7,203 nucleotides of DNA from Filomicrobium sp. (GCA_021775655.1 JAJFHK010000128.1:1-7203), one strand, 5' to 3'. Positions 1-5,783 are shown, counted from the stretch's first letter. A program made the numbers and translations. The notes: a model not told the origin generated them from the sequence alone.

Positions 1-1
1 G

Positions 2-742
2 TTCTCAGGCAAGAACGCACAGATCCGCGTGCCGACCAGCATCACCTGCGAAAAGTGCGACGGTAGCGGCGCTAAGCCAGGCTCCAAACCGATCACTTGC
101 CCCACCTGCTCAGGCGCGGGGAAAATCCGCGCCAGCCAGGGTTTTTTCACCATCGAGCGCCCCTGCCCGACCTGCCACGGTCGCGGCGAAACCATCAATG
201 ACCCCTGCTCCTCATGCAGCGGCGCCGGCCGCGTCACCAAAGAACGCACGCTGTCGGTCAACATCCCAGCCGGTGTTGAAGATGGGACGCGCATCAGGCT
301 CGCTGGCGAGGGCGAAGCAGGAATGCGCGGCGGTCAGACCGGCGACCTCTATATTTTCCTATCGATCGAACCGCACCAAATTTTCCAACGCGACGGCTCC
401 GACATTTTCTGCCGCGTACCGATCTCAATGACGACGGCGGCTCTCGGCGGCCAGATCGAGGTGCCGACCGTTGAAGGTTCAATCTCTCGCGTCAAAATTC
501 CCGAAGCAACCCAAAGCGGCAAGCAATTCCGCCTGAAAAGTAAAGGCATGCCGGTTCTGCGATCCAAGCTGACAGGCGATATGTACATTCAGGTCGAAGT
601 CGAAACTCCAACGAACCTGTCGAAACGCCAGCGCGAAATCCTCGAGGAATTTCAGAAGCTGAGTGGCGACGATACCAGCCCGGAAAGCCAAGGTTTCTTC
701 GACCGTATGAAGGGCTTGTTCGACGGCGGCAAATCAAACTGA
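2..742 (+). CDS. dnaJ: Chaperone protein DnaJ, 5'-truncated by window edge
   Basis: This is the Hsp40 co-chaperone that delivers unfolded clients to DnaK and stimulates its ATPase in the cytosol. The reading frame is open from base 2, so the start, the J domain and the Gly/Phe region lie outside the window; about 130 of the usual ~376 residues are missing and 246 are present. The zinc-binding region shows the four CxxCxGxG repeats ([32 protein letters not shown]) starting at bases 47, 98, 164 and 206. Between repeats 2 and 3 lies the conserved QGFFTIE stretch. The two beta-barrel client-binding domains follow ([52 protein letters not shown]), then a short acidic/polar tail. All zinc ligands are intact. 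The GTG at base 29 is an internal Val, not the start. The heat-shock promoter and any dnaK neighbour would lie to the left. Identification is secure. Confidence 0.97.
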   Translation, partial: FSGKNAQIRVPTSITCEKCDGSGAKPGSKPITCPTCSGAGKIRASQGFFTIERPCPTCHGRGETINDPCSSCSGAGRVTKERTLSVNIPAGVEDGTRIRLAGEGEAGMRGGQTGDLYIFLSIEPHQIFQRDGSDIFCRVPISMTTAALGGQIEVPTVEGSISRVKIPEATQSGKQFRLKSKGMPVLRSKLTGDMYIQVEVETPTNLSKRQREILEEFQKLSGDDTSPESQGFFDRMKGLFDGGKSN

Positions 743-760
743 ACCTAGCAGCGGGCCTCT

Positions 761-770
761 GCGTATACGC
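761..770. promoter_or_regulatory. 10-base perfect palindrome between dnaJ and the cytochrome gene
   Basis: GCGTATACGC reads the same on both strands. It lies 19 bases after the dnaJ stop and 41 bases before the cytochrome ATG. It could be a small operator or part of a core promoter, but ten bases is short and could be chance. No good -35/-10 pair was found around it. Confidence 0.2.
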
Positions 771-810
771 GGCATGACGAACGTCTCCGCTCAGAGGAAC
801 CGCCCAGAAA

Positions 811-1314
811 ATGTTCAGCCAAATTGCGAAATCGCCTGCCCGCACACTTTTAGCCCTGGCATCCGCCGGACTCATGCTCTTTGGCATCTCCTGCGTAACG
901 ACAATCGCAATGGCGCAGTCTGCCAGCCCTCCCGCACCAACCGGCGCAGCAGGGCCAGACCCTGAACGGCAAGTCCCGGACCTGGCCGCACTAGACTTTG
1001 GCAAAGCGCTTGTCACGCAACGCTGCGCCAATTGCCACGCTCTTGCCGAAGGCGAAGACCGATATTCCGCTCCATTGCACCATCTCTTCGGACGCGACCC
1101 TGGGTCGATCGAAGGTTATACTTTCTCGATCAACATGAAGAACATTGGGATCGCCTGGTCTCCCTCAACCCTCGACAATTGGCTTGAACAGACGACATTC
1201 AACACGCCTGACATCCGCATGCGCCACGTCGGAATTATCAACGCCGTGCAGCGAGCCGCTGTCATTGAATACCTGAAGAGTTTGCCTGGAAACGCCGGGG
1301 CAGCGCAAAAATAA
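811..1314 (+). CDS. Exported class I mono-haem cytochrome c
   Basis: A 167-residue periplasmic electron-transfer protein. Residues 1-35 form a signal peptide (basic start, hydrophobic LLALASAGLMLFGIS, cleavage likely after AMA-35). A Pro/Ala-rich linker leads to the haem site CANCH (Cys72, Cys75, His76). The order of later elements matches the c2/c550-type fold: the FGRDPGSIEGYTFS segment, a Trp116 helix (tLdnWLeq), then TPDIRM with Met137 as probable sixth ligand, and a C-terminal helix (AAVIEYLKSLP). The mature length (~130) suits a small soluble cytochrome. The ATG is chosen because the signal peptide begins there and AGAGGA (793-798) lies 12 bases upstream, a slightly long spacing. It follows dnaJ by 68 bases on the same strand, so read-through is possible, but function does not link them. 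A lipoprotein start at Cys28 was considered; the lipobox is poor. Redox partners cannot be told from this window. Confidence 0.9.
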   Translation: MFSQIAKSPARTLLALASAGLMLFGISCVTTIAMAQSASPPAPTGAAGPDPERQVPDLAALDFGKALVTQRCANCHALAEGEDRYSAPLHHLFGRDPGSIEGYTFSINMKNIGIAWSPSTLDNWLEQTTFNTPDIRMRHVGIINAVQRAAVIEYLKSLPGNAGAAQK

Positions 1315-1344
1315 GAAGAGGCCGACACGACCGCCAACCTCTTC
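1315..1344. terminator. Weak inverted repeat between convergent genes
   Basis: GAAGAGG (1315-1321) and CCTCTTC (1338-1344) form a 7-base stem with a 16-base loop immediately after the cytochrome stop and 33 bases beyond the end of the minus-strand secreted-protein gene. No T-run follows on either strand, so it is at best a weak or factor-assisted bidirectional terminator. Confidence 0.3.
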
Positions 1345-1377
1345 CAATGCTCATATCATTCAACATCTACTGTGTGC

Positions 1378-1704
1378 TCAGTTCCGGCCGCCACGTCCGC
1401 CGTCATCATTGCGGAAACCGGCGCAGATGTCTTGAACTCGTGGATCATGACCGATCCACTGACAGATTTCCTGCTTCTTGCTCGGGTTTTGCCGAATGGC
1501 ACGCGCACTAACCTTGCTGCCATAACCGCGTGCAACCGTAGCAAGATAATTGTCGCCGCAATACGGTGTGGAAATTTGATTGCCCTGAACGATTTGCCAC
1601 TGCCCGTTGCATCGAATTCCTGCTTCCGCATTCGTCGCGAAAAGAGCTGGGCTTGCAGCAACGCCAAGCAGTGCTGCCGACGCAAACAATATCTGTTTCA
1701 TCAT
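1378..1704 (-). CDS. Small secreted four-cysteine protein, function unknown
   Basis: The chosen product has 108 residues and starts MMKQILFASAALLG. The frame is open 49 codons further upstream, but that extension looks non-coding. The ATG at 1704 has GAAAGG four bases upstream (seven from the second Met) and begins a clear signal peptide, probably cleaved after AEA-28. The mature ~80 residues hold exactly four cysteines (32, 49, 81, 94), in contexts RCNG, PYCGDN, EICQW and QDICAG, which could give two disulfides in the periplasm. A GYGSKVSARAIRQNP stretch joins the cysteine pairs, and the tail is Gly/Arg/Asp-rich (NDDGGRGGRN). It resembles small conserved secreted proteins that I recall from Hyphomicrobiales, with no known role; that similarity is from memory. 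It lies 277 bases downstream of the slipin on the same strand and probably has its own promoter. Confidence 0.8.
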   Translation of the reverse strand: MMKQILFASAALLGVAASPALFATNAEAGIRCNGQWQIVQGNQISTPYCGDNYLATVARGYGSKVSARAIRQNPSKKQEICQWIGHDPRVQDICAGFRNDDGGRGGRN

Positions 1705-1730
1705 ATTGCCTTTCAATAAATTCCTACGCC

Positions 1731-1743
1731 GCACCGTCGGTGC
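1731..1743 (-). promoter_or_regulatory. Short hairpin in the leader of the secreted protein
   Basis: On the minus strand GCACC-GAC-GGTGC forms a five-base GC-rich stem with a three-base loop, 27 bases upstream of the ATG. It would sit at or near the 5' end of the transcript if the candidate promoter next to it is real, and could then stabilise the mRNA. Confidence 0.3.
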
Positions 1744-1748
1744 CTTTG

Positions 1749-1776
1749 GGTATAATAGTGCCTCCCGACGCAGCAA
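1749..1776 (-). promoter_or_regulatory. Candidate promoter of the secreted-protein gene
   Basis: Read on the minus strand, TTGCTG (1776-1771) and TATACC (1754-1749) are separated by 16 bases, a modest match to the sigma-70 pattern, and lie about 45 bases before the start codon. The AT-rich patch here stands out in otherwise GC-rich intergenic DNA. Neither box is a strong match. Confidence 0.25.
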
Positions 1777-1917
1777 GCTGCAACCCGGAGAACAGACAAG
1801 CTTTCTCACACCTGCGTGACGCCAGCGGCACGGACGCTGAGGGTCGATCAATCATAACGAACGCTTTCAACCGACAGATCACCGATTGCATCTGACTCGT
1901 ATTGACAATCACGCGCA

Positions 1918-1957
1918 GGCCCGCGCTGGAAGACTTTCACCTTCACTAAAGCGGGCC
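1918..1957 (-). terminator. GC-rich inverted repeat after the slipin gene
   Basis: GGCCCGC (1918-1924) and GCGGGCC (1951-1957) form a perfect 7-base stem that begins 25 bases after the slipin stop. The 26-base loop contains a smaller GAAG/CTTC pairing. No T-run follows on the minus strand, so this could be a transcript-end hairpin or a binding site. The rest of the 1705-1981 gap shows no gene. Confidence 0.35.
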
Positions 1958-1981
1958 AGCACATGCCTTTGCTCGGTAACC

Positions 1982-3139
1982 TTAAGCGCCCTCAGTCGGC
2001 TTCTGCCCACCGAGCTTATAGAGCCGCTGCAGCATGGCATCGAAGCCGCCCATCTCACCCGTATGAAGATCGATACGGCCGACCTTTTCAACGAGCTTCT
2101 CGAGTGCCTCCAATTCCTTCAAGCGCAGCAACAGCGGGTTATCATCCATCAATCGCGCCGTATTGAGCAGCGACCGCGTAGCAGCCGTCTCCTCCTGGCG
2201 ACGAATTAGATTCGCCTTCGCGACCCGCTCAGCCTCAACGACCTTGTTGAGCAACTCGCGCACGTCACCTGGCAAGATGACGTCCTTGACGCCGATCTCA
2301 CCGACCTCGATGCCAAGTTCACCAGCTCGCTTGGCTACGAACGCCCGAACCTCGTTATCGATCGTGTCGCGCGCGGCAAGAATATCGTCGAGCGTCCGCG
2401 TTGCCACCGCCTCACGAATGGCGAACTGCACCATCCGGTAAAGCGTATTGGCGACATCGCCAGAAGCCAGAGCTGCCTTCTCCGGATCGACGATCTTGAA
2501 GAAGGCCGTCAACGTAACCCGGATACCAACGCGGTCCTTGGTCAATATTTCCTGCGCCGTCACCTCCAACGGAGTCGGACGCAGATCGACTTTATGGACT
2601 TCGACCTTGCGGCCGACCTCCCAGAATGAGTGCCGACCCGGCTTAAGCGTCTCGGTCATTGCACCGTTCACGAACAGCAGGCCGACCTCATGCGCTTCCA
2701 CGATCTCCGTGCGGAAGTAAGTCTTCGCAAATTGCGATAGCCGGTCGACGATACGGTCGGGTACACGTGGCGTCTCAGCTGCATCGATCCGCTCGACATC
2801 GATCTGCGTCAACGTCTTCCAGAATGCACGCGTCGTGTTTGGACGAACCAAGTAGAACGGCTCACCATCGAACGAAACGATGGCAACCTCTCCAGCACCC
2901 GTCTGCACGATCTCGAAGTGCTCGTCGGCAATGGCAGGATTCGTCTTTTCAAACATCAAGGCGCGCTCAGCCGGAATCTCGGCGCGCGTCACCTTGACGA
3001 CCTCAGCGGAATATTCGCCGGTGAGATCCATCGTCTTAAACCGGCCCGGCCCAAGCAGTCGCACAAAGCGGCCATTGCGCGTCAGGAAGGCACGCTCACC
3101 ATCCTTCACATCGATCTTAAACATACCGAAATTCAACAT
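1982..3139 (-). CDS. Slipin family (SPFH/band 7) protein
   Basis: A 385-residue member of the stomatin/prohibitin/flotillin/HflK-C superfamily, which forms membrane-associated oligomeric scaffolds. Start: ATG at 3139 (MLNFGMFKIDVKDGERAFL) with AAGGA eight bases upstream. The frame stays open 108 codons further upstream, but that stretch is Arg-rich, low quality and has no good ribosome site. The protein seems to contain a repeated module: a first unit (residues ~9-40) with LLGPGRFKTMDL, and a second (~144-186) with TLKPGRHSFWEV followed by HKVDLRPTPLEVTAQEILTKD, the diagnostic SPFH core. Next come the RMVQFAIREAV helix, DILAARDTIDNEV, GIEVGEIGVKDVILP and an alpha-helical charged segment (residues ~295-355, EAERVAKANLIRRQEETAATR). 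Unlike stomatin there is no N-terminal hydrophobic hairpin, so any membrane contact is peripheral. No NfeD partner gene is adjacent. Family call is secure; the client is unknown. Confidence 0.93.
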   Translation of the reverse strand: MLNFGMFKIDVKDGERAFLTRNGRFVRLLGPGRFKTMDLTGEYSAEVVKVTRAEIPAERALMFEKTNPAIADEHFEIVQTGAGEVAIVSFDGEPFYLVRPNTTRAFWKTLTQIDVERIDAAETPRVPDRIVDRLSQFAKTYFRTEIVEAHEVGLLFVNGAMTETLKPGRHSFWEVGRKVEVHKVDLRPTPLEVTAQEILTKDRVGIRVTLTAFFKIVDPEKAALASGDVANTLYRMVQFAIREAVATRTLDDILAARDTIDNEVRAFVAKRAGELGIEVGEIGVKDVILPGDVRELLNKVVEAERVAKANLIRRQEETAATRSLLNTARLMDDNPLLLRLKELEALEKLVEKVGRIDLHTGEMGGFDAMLQRLYKLGGQKPTEGA

Positions 3140-3181
3140 CGGTTTCGTCCTTCGAATATTCTTGTTGTTGTTCAATCGAAA

Positions 3182-3210
3182 ATCATTCGTCGTCTGGATT
3201 CCGACCGCAA
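3182..3210 (-). promoter_or_regulatory. Candidate promoter of the slipin gene
   Basis: On the minus strand TTGCGG (3210-3205) and AATGAT (3187-3182) are 17 bases apart and end 42 bases before the slipin ATG. Spacing is ideal, but the boxes match the consensus only partly (three and four of six). The AT-rich leader between here and the start fits an untranslated region. Confidence 0.25.
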
Positions 3211-3532
3211 GTAAAAGGCCAGCGTCCTCATATGGGTCGCCAGCCGCCGATTTCCACACTCCCGTCGCGGACTTTCGCTTAAGCCGAAGAGCGACAGCCT
3301 TTTGCCGAGGCTGCGAACACCGGCCCGCCCGAAGGCAAAAGCGCGGCGCCGGGGCCTGGGCTCCAGCTGCATCTCCGCGGCGGTATCCGCGAACGTGCAA
3401 AGCGGCGGCAGTGCTGCCACCTTGTTCGCCCATCTTCCACCGAAGCTTCCGACAGACGCTCAAGATCGCCGGACCCGACGGCCGGCTTCCCGTGTTTGGT
3501 CAGTCTGGTCCAAAACCAGGTGCGTTTTTGAA
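3211..3532. other. GC-rich stretch without a convincing gene
   Basis: Open frames here are all Arg/Pro/Ser-rich and lack family resemblance. The best candidate, minus 3420-3172 with a GTG start (82 residues, very basic), has no clear ribosome site. Structure is present: CTTTTGCC (3299-3306) pairs perfectly with GGCAAAAG (3334-3341); GGCAG-TG-CTGCC is a tight hairpin near 3405-3416; GCCGG and CCGGC pair near 3468-3486; CTGGT (3505-3509) pairs with ACCAG (3515-3519). The last two lie just downstream of the tRNA-like pair on the minus strand and may help end its transcript. Motifs of 4.5S RNA, RNase P RNA and tmRNA were looked for and not found. Confidence 0.4.
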
Positions 3533-3596
3533 CACGCGGAGTGGGAATCGAACCCACGAATGCTGGATTAATAGTCCAGTGCCAACCATAGGCGTG
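3533..3596 (-). tRNA. D-armless tRNA-like sequence, ATT at the anticodon position
   Basis: Sixty-four bases that fold as a tRNA lacking the D-stem. From 5': CACGCCTA; a nine-base connector TGGTTGGCA that keeps a D-loop-like GGTTGG but no paired stem; a five-base anticodon stem CTGGA/TCCAG with loop CTATTAA; a five-base variable region CATTC; a perfect T-arm GTGGG-TTCGATT-CCCAC; then TCCGCGTG. The acceptor pairs at five outer positions (CACGC with GCGTG), has two mismatches, then one A-T pair. No CCA is encoded. The loop has U33, ATT at 34-36 (Asn-like; bacteria normally use GTT) and AA after it. The 5' end overlaps the upstream tRNA by two bases. It may be a minimal tRNA, a decayed one, or a 3' tRNA fragment left by a past integration. 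I favour decay or a fragment slightly, but the intact T and anticodon arms argue for recent function. Confidence 0.5.
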
Positions 3597-3670
3597 GAGA
3601 AGCTAAAGGGAATCGAACCCTCGACCTGCCGGAGCTTAATCCGGCCGCTCTACCGCTGAGCTACAGCCTC
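3595..3670 (-). tRNA. tRNA with an eight-base anticodon loop and encoded CCA
   Basis: Seventy-six bases. Acceptor GAGGCTG/TAGCTTC (seven pairs, two of them G-U), T8-A9, D-arm GCTC-AGCGGTA-GAGC, G26, anticodon stem GCCGG/CCGGC, variable region AGGTC, T-arm GAGGG-TTCGATT-CCCTT, discriminator T73 and an encoded CCA. Canonical tertiary positions are present (U8, A14, G15 with C48, G18-G19, TTCGA in the T-loop), so it is not obviously a pseudogene. The loop at 3640-3633 reads ATTAAGCT, one base more than normal. Taking the second base as U33 gives anticodon TAA; taking the third gives AAG. Both are leucine anticodons, yet tRNA-Leu has a long variable arm and A73, which this lacks. The A and T flanking the loop could pair, giving six pairs and a six-base loop. 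Amino-acid identity cannot be assigned. Confidence 0.8.
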
Positions 3671-3718
3671 GACCCTGAGACTAGCGGAACACGGACACCG
3701 CAATGCGGGCCGAACCAG

Positions 3719-3738
3719 CCGGGTCTCAACGAGCCCGG
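3719..3738. other. Bulged hairpin between the tRNA and the GMC gene
   Basis: CCGGG-t-CTC with loop AAC and return GAG-CCCGG gives eight pairs with a single bulged T and a three-base loop. It lies 49 bases upstream of the tRNA on the minus strand and 219 bases upstream of the GMC start on the plus strand. No T-run follows on either strand, so a simple terminator is unlikely. Confidence 0.35.
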
Positions 3739-3843
3739 ACACATGGCTTCGTACTCAAGGAGACGGTCGGCTAACGAAAAAGTAGGGCAGAAGTAAAGCA
3801 GCGAGGTTCATCTCGTGTTCGACCCAATTGCCGCAAGCGGGGT

Positions 3844-3882
3844 GACGACGGGCTGCTGTCGTCTTAAGACGAGCCATAGCAG
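3844..3882. promoter_or_regulatory. 14-base perfect palindrome with competing flanking repeats
   Basis: TCGTCTTAAGACGA (3859-3872) is a perfect palindrome, flanked by CTGCT (3853-3857) and AGCAG (3878-3882), which also pair. In addition GACGAC (3844-3849) can pair with GTCGTC (3858-3863), which excludes the palindrome fold. It ends 84 bases before the GMC start. As DNA it would suit a dimeric repressor or activator; as RNA it allows two exclusive folds. No regulator gene is adjacent. Confidence 0.4.
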
Positions 3883-3900
3883 ACGAAACGTCCATCGGTG

Positions 3901-3933
3901 CCGGGGGCCCATGGCAACACCATGTCGCCCCGG
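3901..3933 (+). promoter_or_regulatory. Strong leader hairpin just before the GMC ribosome site
   Basis: CCGGGG (3901-3906) pairs with CCCCGG (3928-3933), and inside a 3x3 internal loop CATGG (3910-3914) pairs with CCATG (3920-3924) around loop CAACA. The helix ends 12 bases before the ribosome site AGAGGG (3945-3950) and 23 bases before the ATG. The sequence after it is A-rich rather than T-rich, so it is not a standard terminator; a role in translation control or mRNA stability fits better. Confidence 0.45.
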
Positions 3934-3956
3934 AAAAGAAAACTAGAGGGAAGCAT

Positions 3957-5648
3957 ATGGGACGCCTCGCCAGGCCACGTGAAGAATTGCGCCAGAACTA
4001 CGACGTTGTCATCGTCGGTTCCGGATACGGTGGCGCAGTTTCCGCGTCGCGGTTGGCACGCGCCGGCAAGAAAGTCGCCGTCCTCGAACGTGGCCGCGAA
4101 TTTGTCACCGGAGAGTTTCCTGCACGCTTTCCAGAGTTGCGCAATGAACTACGCCTCACAAGCAAGTCAATGTCGTCCGGTTCACCGACCGCCCTGTTCG
4201 ATCTTCGCATCGGCGATGACATTCACGTCCTTGTTGGTAATGGTTTAGGTGGGGGCTCGCTTATCAACGCAGGCGTTTGTCTGAGGCCAGACCCGCGTGT
4301 TTTCGGCGACGAAGTATGGCCTGGTCAGATCCGCCAGGACGGCCTGCTTGATGAAGGCTACCGCCGTGCCTCAGCTTGGGTTCGTCCGGCGACGCATCCG
4401 CGCGCTGCGGAGATGACAAAGTATCAGGCCATCGCCGGTGCCGCAGATGCAGCAGGCTGCACGATGCGCGACACACCTGTCGCCGTCAGCTTCGATGAAT
4501 GCGTCAATCCCGCCGGAGTGCGCCAACCCGCCTGCACGTCCTGCGGAGACTGTTGCTCGGGCTGTAACGTCGGCGCCAAAAATACAGTCGCGTTGAGTTA
4601 TCTTCCTGATTCCGTCCGACACGGGGCGGAGATCTTCACTGAGGTGAGCGTCCGCCGCGTTACCAGGAAATCTGGCGGCGGCTGGCGGGTTGAGGCCCGC
4701 CCGACAGTTAATAAAGAGGAGACCAATAACGTCATTCTTATTGAGGCCGGCATCGTCATCCTTGCTGCCGGAACGCTTGGCTCAACGGAAATCCTGCTGC
4801 GCTCCGCCCAATCCGGCCTGCCTGTTTCCGACCGGCTCGGCAAACGATTTTCTGCCAATGGCGATATCATCGCCTTCGGTTACGGCGGCGACCAGACGGT
4901 CAATGCGATTGGTATCGGTCATCCCGCCAAAATTGAGGGATTCGAAGTTGGCTCTGCTGTCACCGGCCAACTGGAATACCGCCACGCCGACAACCTCGAA
5001 CTCGAATACGCCGTGCAGGACGGCGCTATGCCCTCACCAATCGCACCTGCCCTGCCGGTAATGTTCTTGCCCAACGGCCGCCTGCTGGGAGCCGTACAAA
5101 GCCTCATCAGCGGAGTCTACAAAGGCCCGTTCTCGCGCCTGCAGACGTTCTTCGCAGTTTCCCACGACAGCGCATCGGGACAATTCAAGCTCGACGCCGA
5201 CAAACTCGCACTTGCTTGGCCCAACGCAAAAGACGAACCAGTCTACAAGCGCCTTGGCGAAGCACTCTCCACCATCTCCGCGCATCTCGGCGGCTCGTAT
5301 GTACAAAATCCACTGGCTGGGACAGTGATGGGTCAACAACCGGCAACTGCCCACCCGCTCGGCGGCTGCGGCATGGGGACCGACCGTTCGAACGGAGTCG
5401 TCGATCACCGGGGCTGCGTGTTCGATGCGTCGCCTGGCACGGGCACGAATATTGTCCACGAGGGTCTTTATGTCATTGACGGATCAATCATCCCGCGCTC
5501 GCTTGGCGTGAACCCCCTCCTCACCATCACAGCGCTTGCCGAACGCGCCATGCTCCTCATGCGCACCGACTATAAGTTAGACTTTGACGCCGAACCGGTG
5601 GCTGTCGGAACACCGACAGAAGTTACAGCTCCAGGCTCATTTGTTTGA
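3957..5648 (+). CDS. GMC-type flavin oxidoreductase, cholesterol-oxidase-like
   Basis: A 563-residue FAD-dependent oxidoreductase expected to oxidise an alcohol, possibly a sterol-like hydroxyl. The FAD dinucleotide fold is at GSGYGG (21-26) with acidic Glu44 in VLERG; GNGLGGGSLINAGV (94-107) matches the second FAD contact of cholesterol oxidases. The C-terminal catalytic block has HPLGGCGMG with His466 and GVNPLLTITALAERA with Asn519, the His/Asn pair of this family. ATG 3957 is supported by GAGGG six bases upstream. There is no signal peptide, so it is cytosolic. A cysteine cluster CTSCGDCCSGCNVGAKNT (Cys193, 196, 199, 200, 203) sits between FAD and substrate regions; this looks like a metal or Fe-S site and is not part of the textbook glucose-oxidase fold. 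Relatives are sometimes fused to an alpha/beta hydrolase; this one stands alone with a hydrolase gene downstream. The substrate is not determinable. Confidence 0.9.
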   Translation: MGRLARPREELRQNYDVVIVGSGYGGAVSASRLARAGKKVAVLERGREFVTGEFPARFPELRNELRLTSKSMSSGSPTALFDLRIGDDIHVLVGNGLGGGSLINAGVCLRPDPRVFGDEVWPGQIRQDGLLDEGYRRASAWVRPATHPRAAEMTKYQAIAGAADAAGCTMRDTPVAVSFDECVNPAGVRQPACTSCGDCCSGCNVGAKNTVALSYLPDSVRHGAEIFTEVSVRRVTRKSGGGWRVEARPTVNKEETNNVILIEAGIVILAAGTLGSTEILLRSAQSGLPVSDRLGKRFSANGDIIAFGYGGDQTVNAIGIGHPAKIEGFEVGSAVTGQLEYRHADNLELEYAVQDGAMPSPIAPALPVMFLPNGRLLGAVQSLISGVYKGPFSRLQTFFAVSHDSASGQFKLDADKLALAWPNAKDEPVYKRLGEALSTISAHLGGSYVQNPLAGTVMGQQPATAHPLGGCGMGTDRSNGVVDHRGCVFDASPGTGTNIVHEGLYVIDGSIIPRSLGVNPLLTITALAERAMLLMRTDYKLDFDAEPVAVGTPTEVTAPGSFV

Positions 5649-5672
5649 TCGACGATAAGCAGTGCGAACTCC

Positions 5673-5694
5673 TGCAAATAATGCAAATAATGCA
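5673..5694 (+). repeat. Short tandem repeat TGCAAATAA
   Basis: TGCAAATAA occurs twice head to tail (5673-5681 and 5682-5690), followed by a partial third copy, TGCA. It lies 25 bases after the GMC stop in an AT-richer gap. A second small repeat, CAAATTT, occurs at 5752-5758 and 5762-5768 just before the hydrolase. Either could be a protein-binding site or replication slippage. Confidence 0.45.
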
Positions 5695-5783
5695 CCGGGA
5701 GCCTTTGCCTGCAAACCATCGAGCGCCGCCCACAAGATCAAAGCACGGGAGCAAATTTCAACAAATTTAGTTTGGAGATTTCC

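Noticed and set aside
811..894. Cytochrome as a lipoprotein with Cys28 as lipidated residue
   Set aside because: The residues before Cys28 (GIS, with Gly at -3) do not fit a lipobox, and AMA-35 is a good signal peptidase I site.
492..1031. Long minus-strand open frame of 179 residues across dnaJ and the cytochrome gene
   Set aside because: It lies antisense to two well-identified genes, has Arg/Ser/Ala-rich composition typical of GC-rich shadow frames and no ribosome site.
1751..1756. Perfect TATAAT on the plus strand
   Set aside because: There is no -35 box at the right distance and no plus-strand gene downstream before 3957; it is the complement of the candidate minus-strand promoter.
3172..3420. 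Basic 82-residue minus-strand open frame upstream of the slipin
   Set aside because: GTG start without a clear ribosome site, no recognisable domain, and composition expected by chance in GC-rich DNA; kept only as a note.
3140..3463. N-terminal extension of the slipin by 108 residues
   Set aside because: The extension has no family similarity, is Arg-rich and lacks a ribosome site, while ATG 3139 has a good one and begins the conserved region.
3140..3532. Possible 4.5S RNA, RNase P RNA or tmRNA in the GC-rich gap
   Set aside because: The conserved signature motifs of these RNAs are not present; a GAAAGTCCG near 3270 is only a partial resemblance to RNase P RNA.
3563..3579. Anticodon arm CTGGA...TCCAG resembling that of tRNA-Sec
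   Set aside because: The anticodon position is ATT, not TCA, and the long extra arm and long acceptor/T helix of tRNA-Sec are missing; this stem is common among tRNAs.
2880..3659. Plus-strand open frame of 259 residues over the slipin start and the tRNA pair
   Set aside because: Its end reads SGNRTHECWINSP and KGIEPSTCRSLIRPLYR, the familiar false translation of antisense tRNA genes.
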